A stretch of 64,000 nucleotides of DNA from an uncultured Oscillospiraceae bacterium (lineage in GTDB: Bacteria; Bacillota; Clostridia; Oscillospirales; Oscillospiraceae). Location: assembly GCA_934646005.1 (NCBI GenBank), contig CAKUED010000011.1, forward strand, positions 35,575-99,574, given 5' to 3'. Positions 1 to 7,730 of this stretch are shown in pieces (the first letter of the stretch is position 1; every line of letters begins with the position of its first letter). Made by a program: the position numbers and the translations under genes. The notes beneath the pieces are model-generated. The model was not told the origin of the DNA. It saw nothing but the letters and a program-made list of their open reading frames with translations, and searched no databases.

Positions 1-2
1 AA

Positions 3-50
3 TTGCACATTGTCTGCAACAACGGTACTTGGACAGCCACTGCGGCATAG
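3..50 (+). CDS. C-terminal tail of an upstream gene (partial)
   Basis: The frame open from the left edge reads LHIVCNNGTWTATAA and stops at TAG 48-50. A 14-bp hairpin terminator follows 20 bases later, which is why this frame is taken as the end of a real gene that begins outside the window. No family can be named from 15 residues. Confidence 0.3.
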   Translation: MHIVCNNGTWTATAA

Positions 51-70
51 GGATGATTGTGTCAGCCTTC

Positions 71-100
71 AAGCGCCCGCGCGATTTCGCGCGGGCGCTT
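71..100 (+). terminator. Hairpin terminator after the left-edge gene
   Basis: Perfect 14-bp inverted repeat (71-84 with 87-100, TT loop), very GC-rich, followed by TGTCT. It has no long U-tract, so it is a good stem but only a moderate intrinsic terminator. It lies just after the stop at 48-50. Confidence 0.5.
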
Positions 101-140
101 TGTCTATGCTGCGCACCCTGTAGGGGCGTGCGTCAGAACA

Positions 141-169
141 AGAAAAGGGGAGAGGCTCTTGCCTCTCCC
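141..169 (-). terminator. Terminator of the E2-like gene
   Basis: GGGAGAGGC (148-156) pairs with GCCTCTCCC (161-169). On the minus strand the stem is followed by CTTTTCTT, giving a normal U-tract just past the stop codon at 176. Confidence 0.7.
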
Positions 170-175
170 AATCTT

Positions 176-1051
176 TTAATACTCTACTTCTTTATCCGCA
201 GGCAGTTCAAGAAGCTCCGGATTTTCCAGGAGCTTTCGGAGCAGGCGGATGGACTTGGCATAATAATAGCCGTCCGCCAGGCGTTCGTCGATGGTGATGC
301 CCAGATCGACCGTCTCGCGCATGGAGATCGTGCCGTCGTCTGCGAAAAAGGGCGACTTTTTCCTCTCACCGATCAGGCAGAAGAGGGAGCAAGTGCCCCA
401 ATTCGTCAGGTGATGGTAACCGCTGCGCAGCTTGATCGAGCCGACGTTCGACAGCACCGCCGAGCAGTAATAGGGGTCAGTCTCGATGATGCTGGCAGGG
501 ATCCAGCCGTGCACGTCCAGCCGCGTGAGGATCCAGACGAGGAACTTGCCGAGGAAGCGCGGCATCTTATTAAAGAAGTCCATGCTGTCGGTGGAGCTGT
601 CCACCTTTTTGAGGTCCTTGCAGTCGAGGATCTGGTGGCGGAGCTGCTCATGGAGCGTATCGAGCGTGCTGTCATCCGTCGCATGGATGACCGCCAGCGA
701 CTCCGCCGCCGTGTCGGAAAACTGCTTTTTGACCACAAAGGACGCCGTGACCTCGTTGCGCTGGTAGAAATTCTTGTTGGCGATGAAGCGGTTGAGCTTC
801 GGGCGCAGCGTGATGGTCTTGATGAGGGCTGCCACAATGAGGTGGAACATCGTGTAGGGGAACTCTGCTTCGCTCTCGTTGCGCTTTTTGAGATACGCAT
901 TGAGGTTCGTCAGATCAATCGTCTCCGCGATGTACGCTTCGTTGTCGCAGCGGTTGGGGTAGATGAGGGGCGTGATGAAGTGCATCCCGTCCAGATCGCG
1001 CAGCAACGTGCCGTCTTTTCGGTCGCCCCAGCGACGTTTCTTCTTTTCCAT
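176..1051 (-). CDS. Stand-alone 2-oxoacid dehydrogenase E2-type acyltransferase domain, catalytic His replaced by Glu
   Basis: About 291 residues resembling the catalytic domain of dihydrolipoamide acyltransferases (PF00198, CAT-like fold), without lipoyl or E1/E3-binding domains. The family's C-terminal DHRxxDG motif here reads DERLADG (GAC GAA CGC), so the general-base histidine is glutamate; activity may be lost or changed. ATG at 1051 is preferred: GAAGGTG lies about 12 bases upstream, whereas the GTG at 1066 abuts that site. A TTGACT-N17-TATAAT promoter precedes it and a terminator follows, so it is monocistronic. A fused E1 lies at the far right of the window, but nothing links them physically. 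Family assignment is good; function is unknown. Confidence 0.7.
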   Translation of the reverse strand: MEKKKRRWGDRKDGTLLRDLDGMHFITPLIYPNRCDNEAYIAETIDLTNLNAYLKKRNESEAEFPYTMFHLIVAALIKTITLRPKLNRFIANKNFYQRNEVTASFVVKKQFSDTAAESLAVIHATDDSTLDTLHEQLRHQILDCKDLKKVDSSTDSMDFFNKMPRFLGKFLVWILTRLDVHGWIPASIIETDPYYCSAVLSNVGSIKLRSGYHHLTNWGTCSLFCLIGERKKSPFFADDGTISMRETVDLGITIDERLADGYYYAKSIRLLRKLLENPELLELPADKEVEY

Positions 1052-1089
1052 ATTCTTTTCACACACCTTCGTCAGAAATTGACACGGGT

Positions 1090-1118
1090 ATTATAGCAAA
1101 GCATGGCGCATTAGTCAA
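1090..1118 (-). promoter_or_regulatory. Sigma-A promoter of the E2-like gene
   Basis: Read on the minus strand: TTGACT (1118-1113), 17-base spacer, perfect TATAAT (1095-1090), about 40 bases upstream of the chosen ATG. Confidence 0.75.
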
Positions 1119-1234
1119 ATTTTATACAGCGATCCGCCTCGCATGTTCCCACGCCGTGGGCAGTTTGGCGGTTTTTGGCTTTTTCCGGCGAACACTATAC
1201 AAATTGTACAAAACAAACTATGTCATTTTTACGG

Positions 1235-1282
1235 ATTTGTCAAAATTTCAACGTTGACAAATTTGCTTTATCCAATTATAAT
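1235..1282 (+). promoter_or_regulatory. Strong promoter with an inverted repeat over the -35 box
   Basis: TTGACA (1254-1259), 17-base spacer, TATAAT (1277-1282): consensus at both boxes. A perfect 9-bp inverted repeat, ATTTGTCAA (1235-1243) and TTGACAAAT (1254-1262), has its right arm on the -35 box. This is what a repressor operator looks like; the regulator is unknown. Confidence 0.75.
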
Positions 1283-1312
1283 GATGAAAAATTCAGAAAG
1301 GAAGTCGCCAAG

Positions 1313-1612
1313 ATGTTCAGTTTCCGTTATGCTTCTCAGAATACGGCTGCATCCGATGCACGCGCCTGTGCACCGGCGGCTTCCGCTACGCGTATGACCT
1401 CCGCTGACAACTGCATCCTGAGCCTTCTGGGTACCGCCATGATCGCGGTATCCATTTTTATTATGGTACTGCTGCGCGGGCTGGTTCTGGTAGCCGTTCT
1501 GATGATTATGAGCCTGCTGGTATGGAACGTACTGGCAGGGGAACAAGTGAAGAAAAATTTATTTGCAGGAAGCATGAAAAATACGCCGAATGGACCGGCG
1601 TGTATTTCATAA
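1313..1612 (+). CDS. Small membrane protein of unknown function
   Basis: 99 residues starting MFSFRYAS, not recognised. The N-terminal third is Ala/Ser-rich and probably soluble. Residues about 35-75 are strongly hydrophobic and would form one or two membrane helices (ILSLLGTAMIAVSIFIMV, then LVLVAVLMIMSLLVWNVL), followed by a short charged tail. ATG 1313 is chosen because AGAAAGGAAG lies 9 bases upstream and a consensus promoter 30 bases upstream; the longer in-frame extension would overlap that promoter. livK begins 100 bases downstream, after a hairpin, so partial co-transcription with livKHMGF is possible. Confidence 0.55.
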   Translation: MFSFRYASQNTAASDARACAPAASATRMTSADNCILSLLGTAMIAVSIFIMVLLRGLVLVAVLMIMSLLVWNVLAGEQVKKNLFAGSMKNTPNGPACIS

Positions 1613-1628
1613 AAGACGTCCGATCGGG

Positions 1629-1663
1629 CGGCTTTGCGGATCGCAAGGCCGTCTATATTTTTT
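1629..1663 (+). terminator. Terminator or attenuator before livK
   Basis: CGGCTTTGC (1629-1637) pairs with GCAAGGCCG (1643-1651) with one G-U pair, followed by TCTATATTTTTT. It separates the small membrane protein gene from livK. No convincing promoter is seen between it and livK, so readthrough may feed the transporter genes. Confidence 0.55.
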
Positions 1664-1711
1664 GATTTCATGCTGAGCCTTCAGCTTGAAAAATATACAA
1701 AGTGAGGTAAA

Positions 1712-3004
1712 ATGAAAATGAAAACAACCATGAAGGTCATGTCCTTTGTGCTGGTCGTTGCCATGCTCTTTGCCATGATGGCAGGCTGCGCTTCCGGCGA
1801 TAAGGCTACCCCCGCAACCAGCACCGACGCTGCTCAGACTGAGCAGCCCGCAGCCACCGATGACGCTGCTGCTGCCGACAGCGAGACCGCTGCTCCGGCT
1901 GCCAGCGAAGGCACGATCAATGTCGCGTTCATCGGCAACACCACCGGCGACTATGCACAGTACGGCATCCCCGTCCGCAACGCCGTCAAGCTCTACTTTG
2001 ACCAGCTCAACGCCAACGGCGGCATCAATGGCAAGCAGGTCAACCTGATGGAGTATGACGACAAGGGCGACGGCGTGGAGGCTGTCAACGCCTTCAACCT
2101 CGCCATGGACAAGGGCATCACCGCTGTTGTCGGCTCGGTCCTGACCGGCGCGACCATCGCTCTGGCTGACGCCACCTACGAGGTCAATATGCCGCAGATC
2201 ACCGCTTCCGCAACGGCTGCGGGCGTCACGGTCATTGACCCGGACGATCCCTCCAGTGAGATCCGCTCCAACGTGTTCCGCGCCTGCTTCATCGACCCGT
2301 ATCAGGGCGAAAAGATGGCTGACTACGCCGTGAACGTGCTGGGCGCCAAGACGGCCGCCGTGTTCTATGAGACCGGCAGCGACTACTCCGAGGGCCTGAT
2401 GAACGCGTTCGTTGAGAAGGCGGAAGCGCTTGGTCTGGAGGTTGTCGCATCCGAGGCATTCGCCACCGGCGACAAGGACTTCAAGGCGCAGATGACCAAC
2501 ATCGCAAGCAAGAACCCCGACGTCGTGTTCTGCCCGATCTACTACGGTGAAGCCGGTCTTGCTGTCACCGCTGCCCGTCAGGCAGGCTGCACCGCAACGT
2601 TCATGGGCGGCGACGGTTTCGGCTCTGTGAAGGATTACGCCTCTGCGGAGGACCTGGAAGGCACGGTCTACTGCTCCGGCTATGCTCCCGGCACGGAGGA
2701 CGTTGCGCAGTTCGAAAAGGACTACTGCGAGACCTTCGGTGTTGAGGCAGTCCCGAATATGTTCGCGCCTCTGGCTTACGACGCTGCCATGATCATGACC
2801 TACGGTCTGCAGGCAGCTGAGGACGCCGGTCTTGAGGCCGGCACGGAAGAGTACAAGCAGGCTGTCATCGACGCCATCAAGACCATGAACGGCGTCAAGG
2901 GCGTGACCGGCACATATTCCTTCGACGAGTACAACAACCCCATCAAGTCCGCCGCCATCATCGAGCTGACCAACGGCGACGAGGTCTTTAAGGAGATGTA
3001 CTAA
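1712..3004 (+). CDS. livK: Branched-chain amino acid ABC transporter substrate-binding lipoprotein
   Basis: 430-residue type I periplasmic-binding protein (LivK/Peripla_BP_6 family). A lipoprotein signal peptide ends in MMAGC, so Cys26 would be lipidated and the protein anchored outside the membrane. A Thr/Ala/Asp-rich linker follows, then the fold from INVAFIGNTTGDYAQYG onward, with internal FYETGSDYSEG and PIYYGEAGL typical of Leu/Ile/Val or related ligands. Translation starts at ATG 1712, or at ATG 1718, which is better spaced (10 bases) from GAGG. It is first in livKHMGF; the 215-base gap to livH holds a large stem-loop, commonly used to make more binding protein than permease. The exact ligand cannot be read from sequence. 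Confidence 0.93.
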   Translation: MKMKTTMKVMSFVLVVAMLFAMMAGCASGDKATPATSTDAAQTEQPAATDDAAAADSETAAPAASEGTINVAFIGNTTGDYAQYGIPVRNAVKLYFDQLNANGGINGKQVNLMEYDDKGDGVEAVNAFNLAMDKGITAVVGSVLTGATIALADATYEVNMPQITASATAAGVTVIDPDDPSSEIRSNVFRACFIDPYQGEKMADYAVNVLGAKTAAVFYETGSDYSEGLMNAFVEKAEALGLEVVASEAFATGDKDFKAQMTNIASKNPDVVFCPIYYGEAGLAVTAARQAGCTATFMGGDGFGSVKDYASAEDLEGTVYCSGYAPGTEDVAQFEKDYCETFGVEAVPNMFAPLAYDAAMIMTYGLQAAEDAGLEAGTEEYKQAVIDAIKTMNGVKGVTGTYSFDEYNNPIKSAAIIELTNGDEVFKEMY

Positions 3005-3110
3005 TTTTAGGAAGCATTCCTGCACGGTTGCTGACTTTATTTCACTTTTTCCGGCGCGAGGAGGGGAGAACGCCTTCCCTCCCCGCTGCCGCGGAAAAAG
3101 CACAGGAGAA

Positions 3111-3190
3111 CGTCAGATGGATGCCCCCAAGCCTTGGGAACAGCCATCTGACGTCCGCAAATTTTAGATAGCGCCGCATTGCGGTTTTAT
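3111..3190 (+). promoter_or_regulatory. Intercistronic stem-loops between livK and livH
   Basis: CGTCAGATGG (3111-3120) and CCATCTGACG (3144-3153) form a perfect 10-bp stem enclosing a smaller CCCAA/TTGGG hairpin. A second short hairpin, CCGCATTGCGG (3174-3184), is followed by TTTTAT. Together they could protect livK mRNA from decay or partly terminate transcription before the permease genes. Confidence 0.5.
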
Positions 3191-3219
3191 CAGAGAGAAA
3201 ACAGAAAGGTGTGAGGCAG

Positions 3220-4095
3220 TTGTCCTTAATCATCTCCCAGCTCTTCAACGGTCTGCAGACCGGCTCGGTCTACGCGCTGGTCGCGCTTGGTTACAGCATG
3301 GTCTACGGTATCATCCTGCTGCTGAACTTTGCCCACGGCGACATCATCATGGTCGGCGCTTACACGGCGTTTTACGCCATGACGGCATTCCATCTGCACC
3401 CGATCGTATCGGCTCTGCTGGCAGTCGTCGTCAGTACGCTGCTGGGCGTGGTGATCGAAAAGGTCGCCTACACGCCGCTGCGCTCCGCGCCGCGTCTGAG
3501 CCTGCTCATCACGGCGATCGGTATTTCGTTTTTGCTCGAAAACGGCGCGCAGCTTCTCTTCGGCGCGGACACCAAGAGCATGGACGTGATCGTCCCCGGC
3601 AATGTGACCATCGGCAGCACCACAGTCAGCTATGCGGCGATCTTGACCATCGCAGTCGCGGTCGTGTCGATGGCAGTCCTGACGTTCCTCGTTCAAAAAA
3701 CCCGCCTCGGCAAGGCGATGCGCGCGGTATCGGAGGATATGGGCGCGGCGCAGCTCATGGGCATCAGCCTCAATAAGACCATCTCCTTTACGTTCGCCAT
3801 CGGCTCGGCGCTCGCCGGCATCGGCTCGGTGCTGTACCTGTGCGCCTACCCGCAGGCGTCGCCCACGATGGGCTCGATGCTCGGTCTGAAGGCGTTCGTC
3901 GCGGCGGTGCTCGGCGGCATCGGCTCGATCCCCGGCGCAATGATCGGCGGCTTCGCCATCGGTCTGCTGGAGGCGATCGTGGCGGCTGTCGGGCTGTCCG
4001 TCTGGAAGGACGGCGTTGTGTTTGCGATCCTGATCGTTGTGCTGCTCGTGAAGCCGACCGGCATCATGGGGCACAAGGTCACGGAAAAGGTGTAA
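3220..4095 (+). CDS. livH: Branched-chain amino acid ABC transporter permease
   Basis: About 291 residues, LivH family (BPD_transp_2), with 7-8 membrane helices. The N-terminus LIISQLFNGLQTGSVYALVA and the GYSMVYGIILLLNFAHGD stretch are diagnostic. TTG 3220 is preferred: AAAGGTGTGAGG lies just upstream at workable spacing, and the resulting MSLIISQLFNGL matches the family start; the GTG at 3211 has AAAGG only one base away. It forms the translocation pore with LivM, energised by LivG and LivF. livM follows after 13 bases with its own AAGGAGGG. Confidence 0.93.
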   Translation: MSLIISQLFNGLQTGSVYALVALGYSMVYGIILLLNFAHGDIIMVGAYTAFYAMTAFHLHPIVSALLAVVVSTLLGVVIEKVAYTPLRSAPRLSLLITAIGISFLLENGAQLLFGADTKSMDVIVPGNVTIGSTTVSYAAILTIAVAVVSMAVLTFLVQKTRLGKAMRAVSEDMGAAQLMGISLNKTISFTFAIGSALAGIGSVLYLCAYPQASPTMGSMLGLKAFVAAVLGGIGSIPGAMIGGFAIGLLEAIVAAVGLSVWKDGVVFAILIVVLLVKPTGIMGHKVTEKV

Positions 4096-4108
4096 GGAGG
4101 GAATCAGG

Positions 4109-5230
4109 ATGACTAAGAAAAAAGCCCCGACCCTCTCGCGCGAAGCGCGCCAGCTCACTCCCATCCGCATCCCCATGCCGCTGCGGTATCTCATCAATGC
4201 CGTGCTCGTGTTCGCCCTCTGGTTCGTGCTGAACAGCATGATCGGCGCGGGCACGATCACGAACTACTGGTCCGGCATTCTCATCACCATTGGCATCAAC
4301 ATCATCCTCGCGGTCTCCCTGAACGTTGCCACCGGCTACCTTGGGCAGCTTCCGCTGGGTCACGCCGGCTTTATGGCGGTCGGCGCTTATACGGGCGGCA
4401 TTTTTATGCGCGCCACGCCGGCGGCGGACCTTCTCAAGGCAGGCGATACTGCGGGCGCGCTGCCGTATGTGCTCATCGCGCTCGTGCTCAGCGCCATCGT
4501 GGCAGGTCTGTTCGGGCTCATCATCGGCATCCCGGCGCTGCGTCTGCGCGGCGACTACCTTGCCATTATCACGCTTGGCTTCGGCGAGATCATCCGCGTG
4601 ATCCTGACGAATATCGACTCCGTGCTCGGCTTTAAGTTCACCTACGGTGCGGCAGGTCTCAAGCGTATCCCGAAGTTCTCCAGCTTCACGCTGGTGTTTG
4701 TGTGCGTGGTCATCACCTGCCTGGTCATCCATATGGTGATGAAATCCCGGCACGGCCGTGCGATCCTCTCCATCCGTGAAAACGAGATCGCGTCGGAGAG
4801 CAGCGGCATTCCCACAACGTACTACAAGACGTTTGCGTTCGTTCTGTCCGCCGTGTTTGCCGGCATCGCGGGCTGCCTGTACGCGGGCTACCTCGGCTCG
4901 CTGTATCCCTCGACCTTCAAGTTCATGAAGTCCATCGAGATCCTCGTGATGGTGGTGCTCGGCGGCATGGGCTCGATGCTTGGCTCGGTGCTGTCGGCAA
5001 GTGTGCTGACGGTCCTGCCGGAGCTGCTGCGCTCGGTCGATGACTACCGCATGGTGGCGTATTCTCTGGCGCTGGTCGTGATGATGATCTTCCGCCCGAA
5101 GGGACTCATGGGCAGCTACGATTTCTCGATGTCGCGCTGCATCGAAAAGGCGCTGAACTTCCTGTTCCGCCCGAAGCTGCGCAAAAAGAAAGCAAAAAAG
5201 ACTGAAAAGGGGGCTGGGAAGGATGAATAA
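4109..5230 (+). CDS. livM: Branched-chain amino acid ABC transporter permease
   Basis: 373 residues, LivM family. After about 20 basic N-terminal residues come multiple membrane helices; SLNVATGYLGQLPLGHAGFM and LRGDYLAIITLGFGEIIR are the family signatures. A Lys-rich cytoplasmic tail ends the protein. AAGGAGGG stands 8 bases before the ATG. The stop overlaps the livG start by 8 bases (5223-5230), so the two are probably translationally coupled. It pairs with LivH as the membrane channel. Confidence 0.93.
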   Translation: MTKKKAPTLSREARQLTPIRIPMPLRYLINAVLVFALWFVLNSMIGAGTITNYWSGILITIGINIILAVSLNVATGYLGQLPLGHAGFMAVGAYTGGIFMRATPAADLLKAGDTAGALPYVLIALVLSAIVAGLFGLIIGIPALRLRGDYLAIITLGFGEIIRVILTNIDSVLGFKFTYGAAGLKRIPKFSSFTLVFVCVVITCLVIHMVMKSRHGRAILSIRENEIASESSGIPTTYYKTFAFVLSAVFAGIAGCLYAGYLGSLYPSTFKFMKSIEILVMVVLGGMGSMLGSVLSASVLTVLPELLRSVDDYRMVAYSLALVVMMIFRPKGLMGSYDFSMSRCIEKALNFLFRPKLRKKKAKKTEKGAGKDE

Positions 5231-6071
5231 GCACAAAGAACCGACCCGGCTCGTCCCGGTCCCGTCTACGAACATCATCCCGGAGCGCGACATTACGCTG
5301 CCGCCGATCCTGGAGGCGCGTCACCTCGGCATCGACTTCGGCGGTCTGTCCGCCGTCAGCGATTTTAACTTCGCCATCGGCAGAACGGAGATCGCCGGTC
5401 TGATCGGTCCGAACGGCGCAGGCAAAACCACTGTGTTTAACCTCCTGACCAAGGTCTATCAGCCGACGCGCGGCATGATCATGCTCGACGGCATTGATAC
5501 CGCGGGCAAGACCATTGAGCAGGTCAGCCGCATGGGCATCGCCCGTACCTTCCAGAACATCCGTCTGTTTAAGGATATGACGGTGATGGAAAACGTGCTG
5601 GTGGGTCTGCACAACGAGACGAAATACAACACCGCCACCGCAATTTTCCGCCTGCCGCAGTACTGGCGGCGCGAGCGCGTGGCACGCGAGCGTGCGCTGG
5701 AGCTGCTGAGCATCTTTGATATGCAGGATCTGGCGGATCACAAGGCTGGGTCGCTGCCGTATGGCGCGCAGCGCCGGTTGGAGATCGTCCGCGCGCTGGC
5801 GACAAATCCGTGCCTGCTGCTGCTAGACGAACCAGCTGCCGGCATGAACCCCTCGGAGACGAGCGAGCTGATGGAAAACATCGTCCGCATCCGTGATATG
5901 TTCGGCATCGCCATCATGCTCATCGAGCACGATATGAATCTGGTCATGGGCATCTGCGAGGGCATCTGCGTGCTGAACTTCGGCAAGATCATCGCCAAGG
6001 GCACGCCCGCGCAGATCCAGTCGAACCCGGCTGTCATCGAGGCGTACCTCGGCAAAAAGAAAGGGGAGTGA
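5223..6071 (+). CDS. livG: Branched-chain amino acid ABC transporter ATP-binding protein LivG
   Basis: 282 residues. Walker A GPNGAGKTT, a signature region LPYGAQRRLEIVRALA (the usual LSGGQ is LPYGAQ, normal for LivG), Walker B LLLLDEPAAGMNP and the switch histidine IEHDMNLVMG are all present. About 25 extra residues precede the ABC fold. It overlaps livM upstream and livF downstream, and hydrolyses ATP on the cytoplasmic face with LivF. Confidence 0.93.
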   Translation: MNKHKEPTRLVPVPSTNIIPERDITLPPILEARHLGIDFGGLSAVSDFNFAIGRTEIAGLIGPNGAGKTTVFNLLTKVYQPTRGMIMLDGIDTAGKTIEQVSRMGIARTFQNIRLFKDMTVMENVLVGLHNETKYNTATAIFRLPQYWRRERVARERALELLSIFDMQDLADHKAGSLPYGAQRRLEIVRALATNPCLLLLDEPAAGMNPSETSELMENIVRIRDMFGIAIMLIEHDMNLVMGICEGICVLNFGKIIAKGTPAQIQSNPAVIEAYLGKKKGE

Positions 6072-6076
6072 CGGCT

Positions 6077-6778
6077 TTGCTGCTGAATGTGAAAAACATC
6101 AACGTGTACTACGGCGCGATCCACGCGATCAAGGACGTTTCCCTGGAGGTCAATGGAGGCGAAGTCGTGACGCTCATCGGCGCGAACGGCGCGGGCAAGA
6201 GCACGGTGCTGAACACCATCTCGGGTCTGCTGCACAGCCGCACGGGCTCTATTGAGTTCATGGGCTCGAGCATCGCCGGTATGGCGCCGAACAAGATCGT
6301 GCAGCACGGTCTGGCTCAGTGCCCGGAGGGGCGCCGCATTTTCCTGCACATGACCGTGGAGGAGAATCTGGAGATGGGCGCGTACACGCACCCGAACGAC
6401 ATGGCAGAGAATATGGCGCGTGTGTACGATCAGTTCCCGCGCCTGAAGGAGCGCCGCAAGCAGATCGGCGGCACGCTCTCCGGCGGTGAGCAGCAGATGC
6501 TTGCCATGGGGCGTGCGCTGATGAGCGAGCCGAAGCTCCTGATGCTTGACGAGCCGTCGATGGGTCTTGCGCCGCTGCTGGTGGAGCAGATCTTCGACAT
6601 CATCCGCGAGCTTCATAAGGCAGGCTCGACGATCCTGCTGGTGGAGCAGAACGCGCAGATGGCGCTTCAGGTCGCCGACCGCGCCTACGTCCTCGAATCC
6701 GGGCGCATCGCCCTCAGCGGTTCGGGCAAGGAGCTCATCGAAAGTGACTCTATTAGAAAAGCCTATCTTGGCGGCTAA
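6077..6778 (+). CDS. livF: Branched-chain amino acid ABC transporter ATP-binding protein LivF
   Basis: About 233 residues with Walker A GANGAGKST, signature LSGGEQQMLAMGRAL, Walker B LMLDEPSMGLAP and switch LLVEQNAQMAL: a complete LivF. TTG 6077 is preferred because AAAGGGGA is 9 bases upstream and MLLNVKNINVYYGAIHA is the usual family start; GTG 6068, which overlaps the livG stop, touches the ribosome-binding site. It is the last gene of the operon; a strong terminator follows within 10 bases. Confidence 0.92.
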   Translation: MLLNVKNINVYYGAIHAIKDVSLEVNGGEVVTLIGANGAGKSTVLNTISGLLHSRTGSIEFMGSSIAGMAPNKIVQHGLAQCPEGRRIFLHMTVEENLEMGAYTHPNDMAENMARVYDQFPRLKERRKQIGGTLSGGEQQMLAMGRALMSEPKLLMLDEPSMGLAPLLVEQIFDIIRELHKAGSTILLVEQNAQMALQVADRAYVLESGRIALSGSGKELIESDSIRKAYLGG

Positions 6779-6786
6779 AAAAAGGC

Positions 6787-6820
6787 AAAATGCAGACCCT
6801 TACGGGTCTGCATTTTTTAT
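6787..6820 (+). terminator. Terminator of livKHMGF
   Basis: AAAATGCAGACCC pairs with GGGTCTGCATTTT around a TTAC loop (6800-6803) and runs into a T-tract. A classic intrinsic terminator immediately after livF. Confidence 0.9.
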
Positions 6821-6840
6821 AAATTTTTACAAAAAACTGC

Positions 6841-6869
6841 TTTTCAAGCGGAACGTTTTGCGGTATGAT
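6841..6869 (+). promoter_or_regulatory. Probable promoter of the HAD phosphatase gene
   Basis: TTTTCA (6841-6846), 17-base spacer, TATGAT (6864-6869), 30 bases before the ATG. The -35 box is weak. Confidence 0.5.
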
Positions 6870-6899
6870 AGGGGAGACATTGGGAAAGGAGAACGAGTT

Positions 6900-7700
6900 A
6901 TGGAAGAGCTCAGAAAAAAATCAGGCTATATCTGCGACATGGACGGCGTCATCTATCACGGCAACCGTCTGCTGCCGGGCGTCAAGGAATTTGTCGCGTG
7001 GCTGTATGAAAACAACAAGCACTTTCTGTTTCTGACCAATTCGTCGGAGCGCTCGCCAAAGGAGCTTCAGCAGAAGCTCGGACGGATGGGGCTCGATGTG
7101 TCGGAGGAGCATTTCTATACCAGTGCGCAGGCGACCGCCCGCTTTATCAGCTCCCAGGCGCCGGGGTGCAGCGCGTATGTCATCGGCGGCGCAGGGCTCA
7201 TTATGGCGCTGCACGACGAGGGCATCACGATGAACGACGTCGATCCCGATTACGTTGTGATTGGGGAGGGGAATACCTACAATTACGAAAATATCCTCAA
7301 GGCGGTGCGGCTCGTCATGAAGGGCGCAAAGCTCATCGGCACGAACAGCGACCTGACCGGTCCGTCAGAACAGGGCATTATTCCCGCCTGCCGCGCGATG
7401 ATCTCGCCGATCGAGATGACGACAGGGCACCAGGCGTATTTCATCGGCAAGCCGAACCCGCTGATGATGCGCACAGGTCTGCGCATTCTGGGCGTGCACT
7501 CGGAGGACGCCGCGATGATCGGCGACCGCATGGATACCGACATGGTGGCGGGCATCGAATCGGGTCTTGACACGGTGCTGGTGCTCTCCGGCGTGACCGA
7601 CCGCAGCGAGATCAAAAAGTTCCCGTACCGCCCGCGGCTGGTCCTGAACGGCGTTGGCGACATCGCCAGCGGCATCGTGCCGAATTTCTCGGAAAAATAA
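6900..7700 (+). CDS. NagD-type HAD-IIA sugar-phosphatase-like hydrolase
   Basis: 266 residues, HAD subfamily IIA (NagD / p-nitrophenyl phosphatase group). Motif I CDMDGVIYHG carries the nucleophile and acid aspartates, motif II is FLTNSSERSP, motif III Lys is in GKPNPLMM, and motif IV is MIGDRMDTDMVAGIESG; the cap is inserted between motifs II and III. ATG 6900 has AAAGGAG 8 bases upstream; longer in-frame extensions run into livF and are rejected. A cytoplasmic Mg-dependent phosphatase of unknown substrate, transcribed alone between two regulatory regions. Confidence 0.88.
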   Translation: MEELRKKSGYICDMDGVIYHGNRLLPGVKEFVAWLYENNKHFLFLTNSSERSPKELQQKLGRMGLDVSEEHFYTSAQATARFISSQAPGCSAYVIGGAGLIMALHDEGITMNDVDPDYVVIGEGNTYNYENILKAVRLVMKGAKLIGTNSDLTGPSEQGIIPACRAMISPIEMTTGHQAYFIGKPNPLMMRTGLRILGVHSEDAAMIGDRMDTDMVAGIESGLDTVLVLSGVTDRSEIKKFPYRPRLVLNGVGDIASGIVPNFSEK

Positions 7701-7730
7701 AAAACATGCAGGAAAAGTAGGGAAGTATCC

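Noticed and set aside
1607..3103. Long minus-strand open frame opposite livK (498 codons)
   Set aside because: It is the antisense of an unmistakable livK with lipobox and family motifs; GC-rich codon bias keeps the opposite frame open, and the translation resembles no family.
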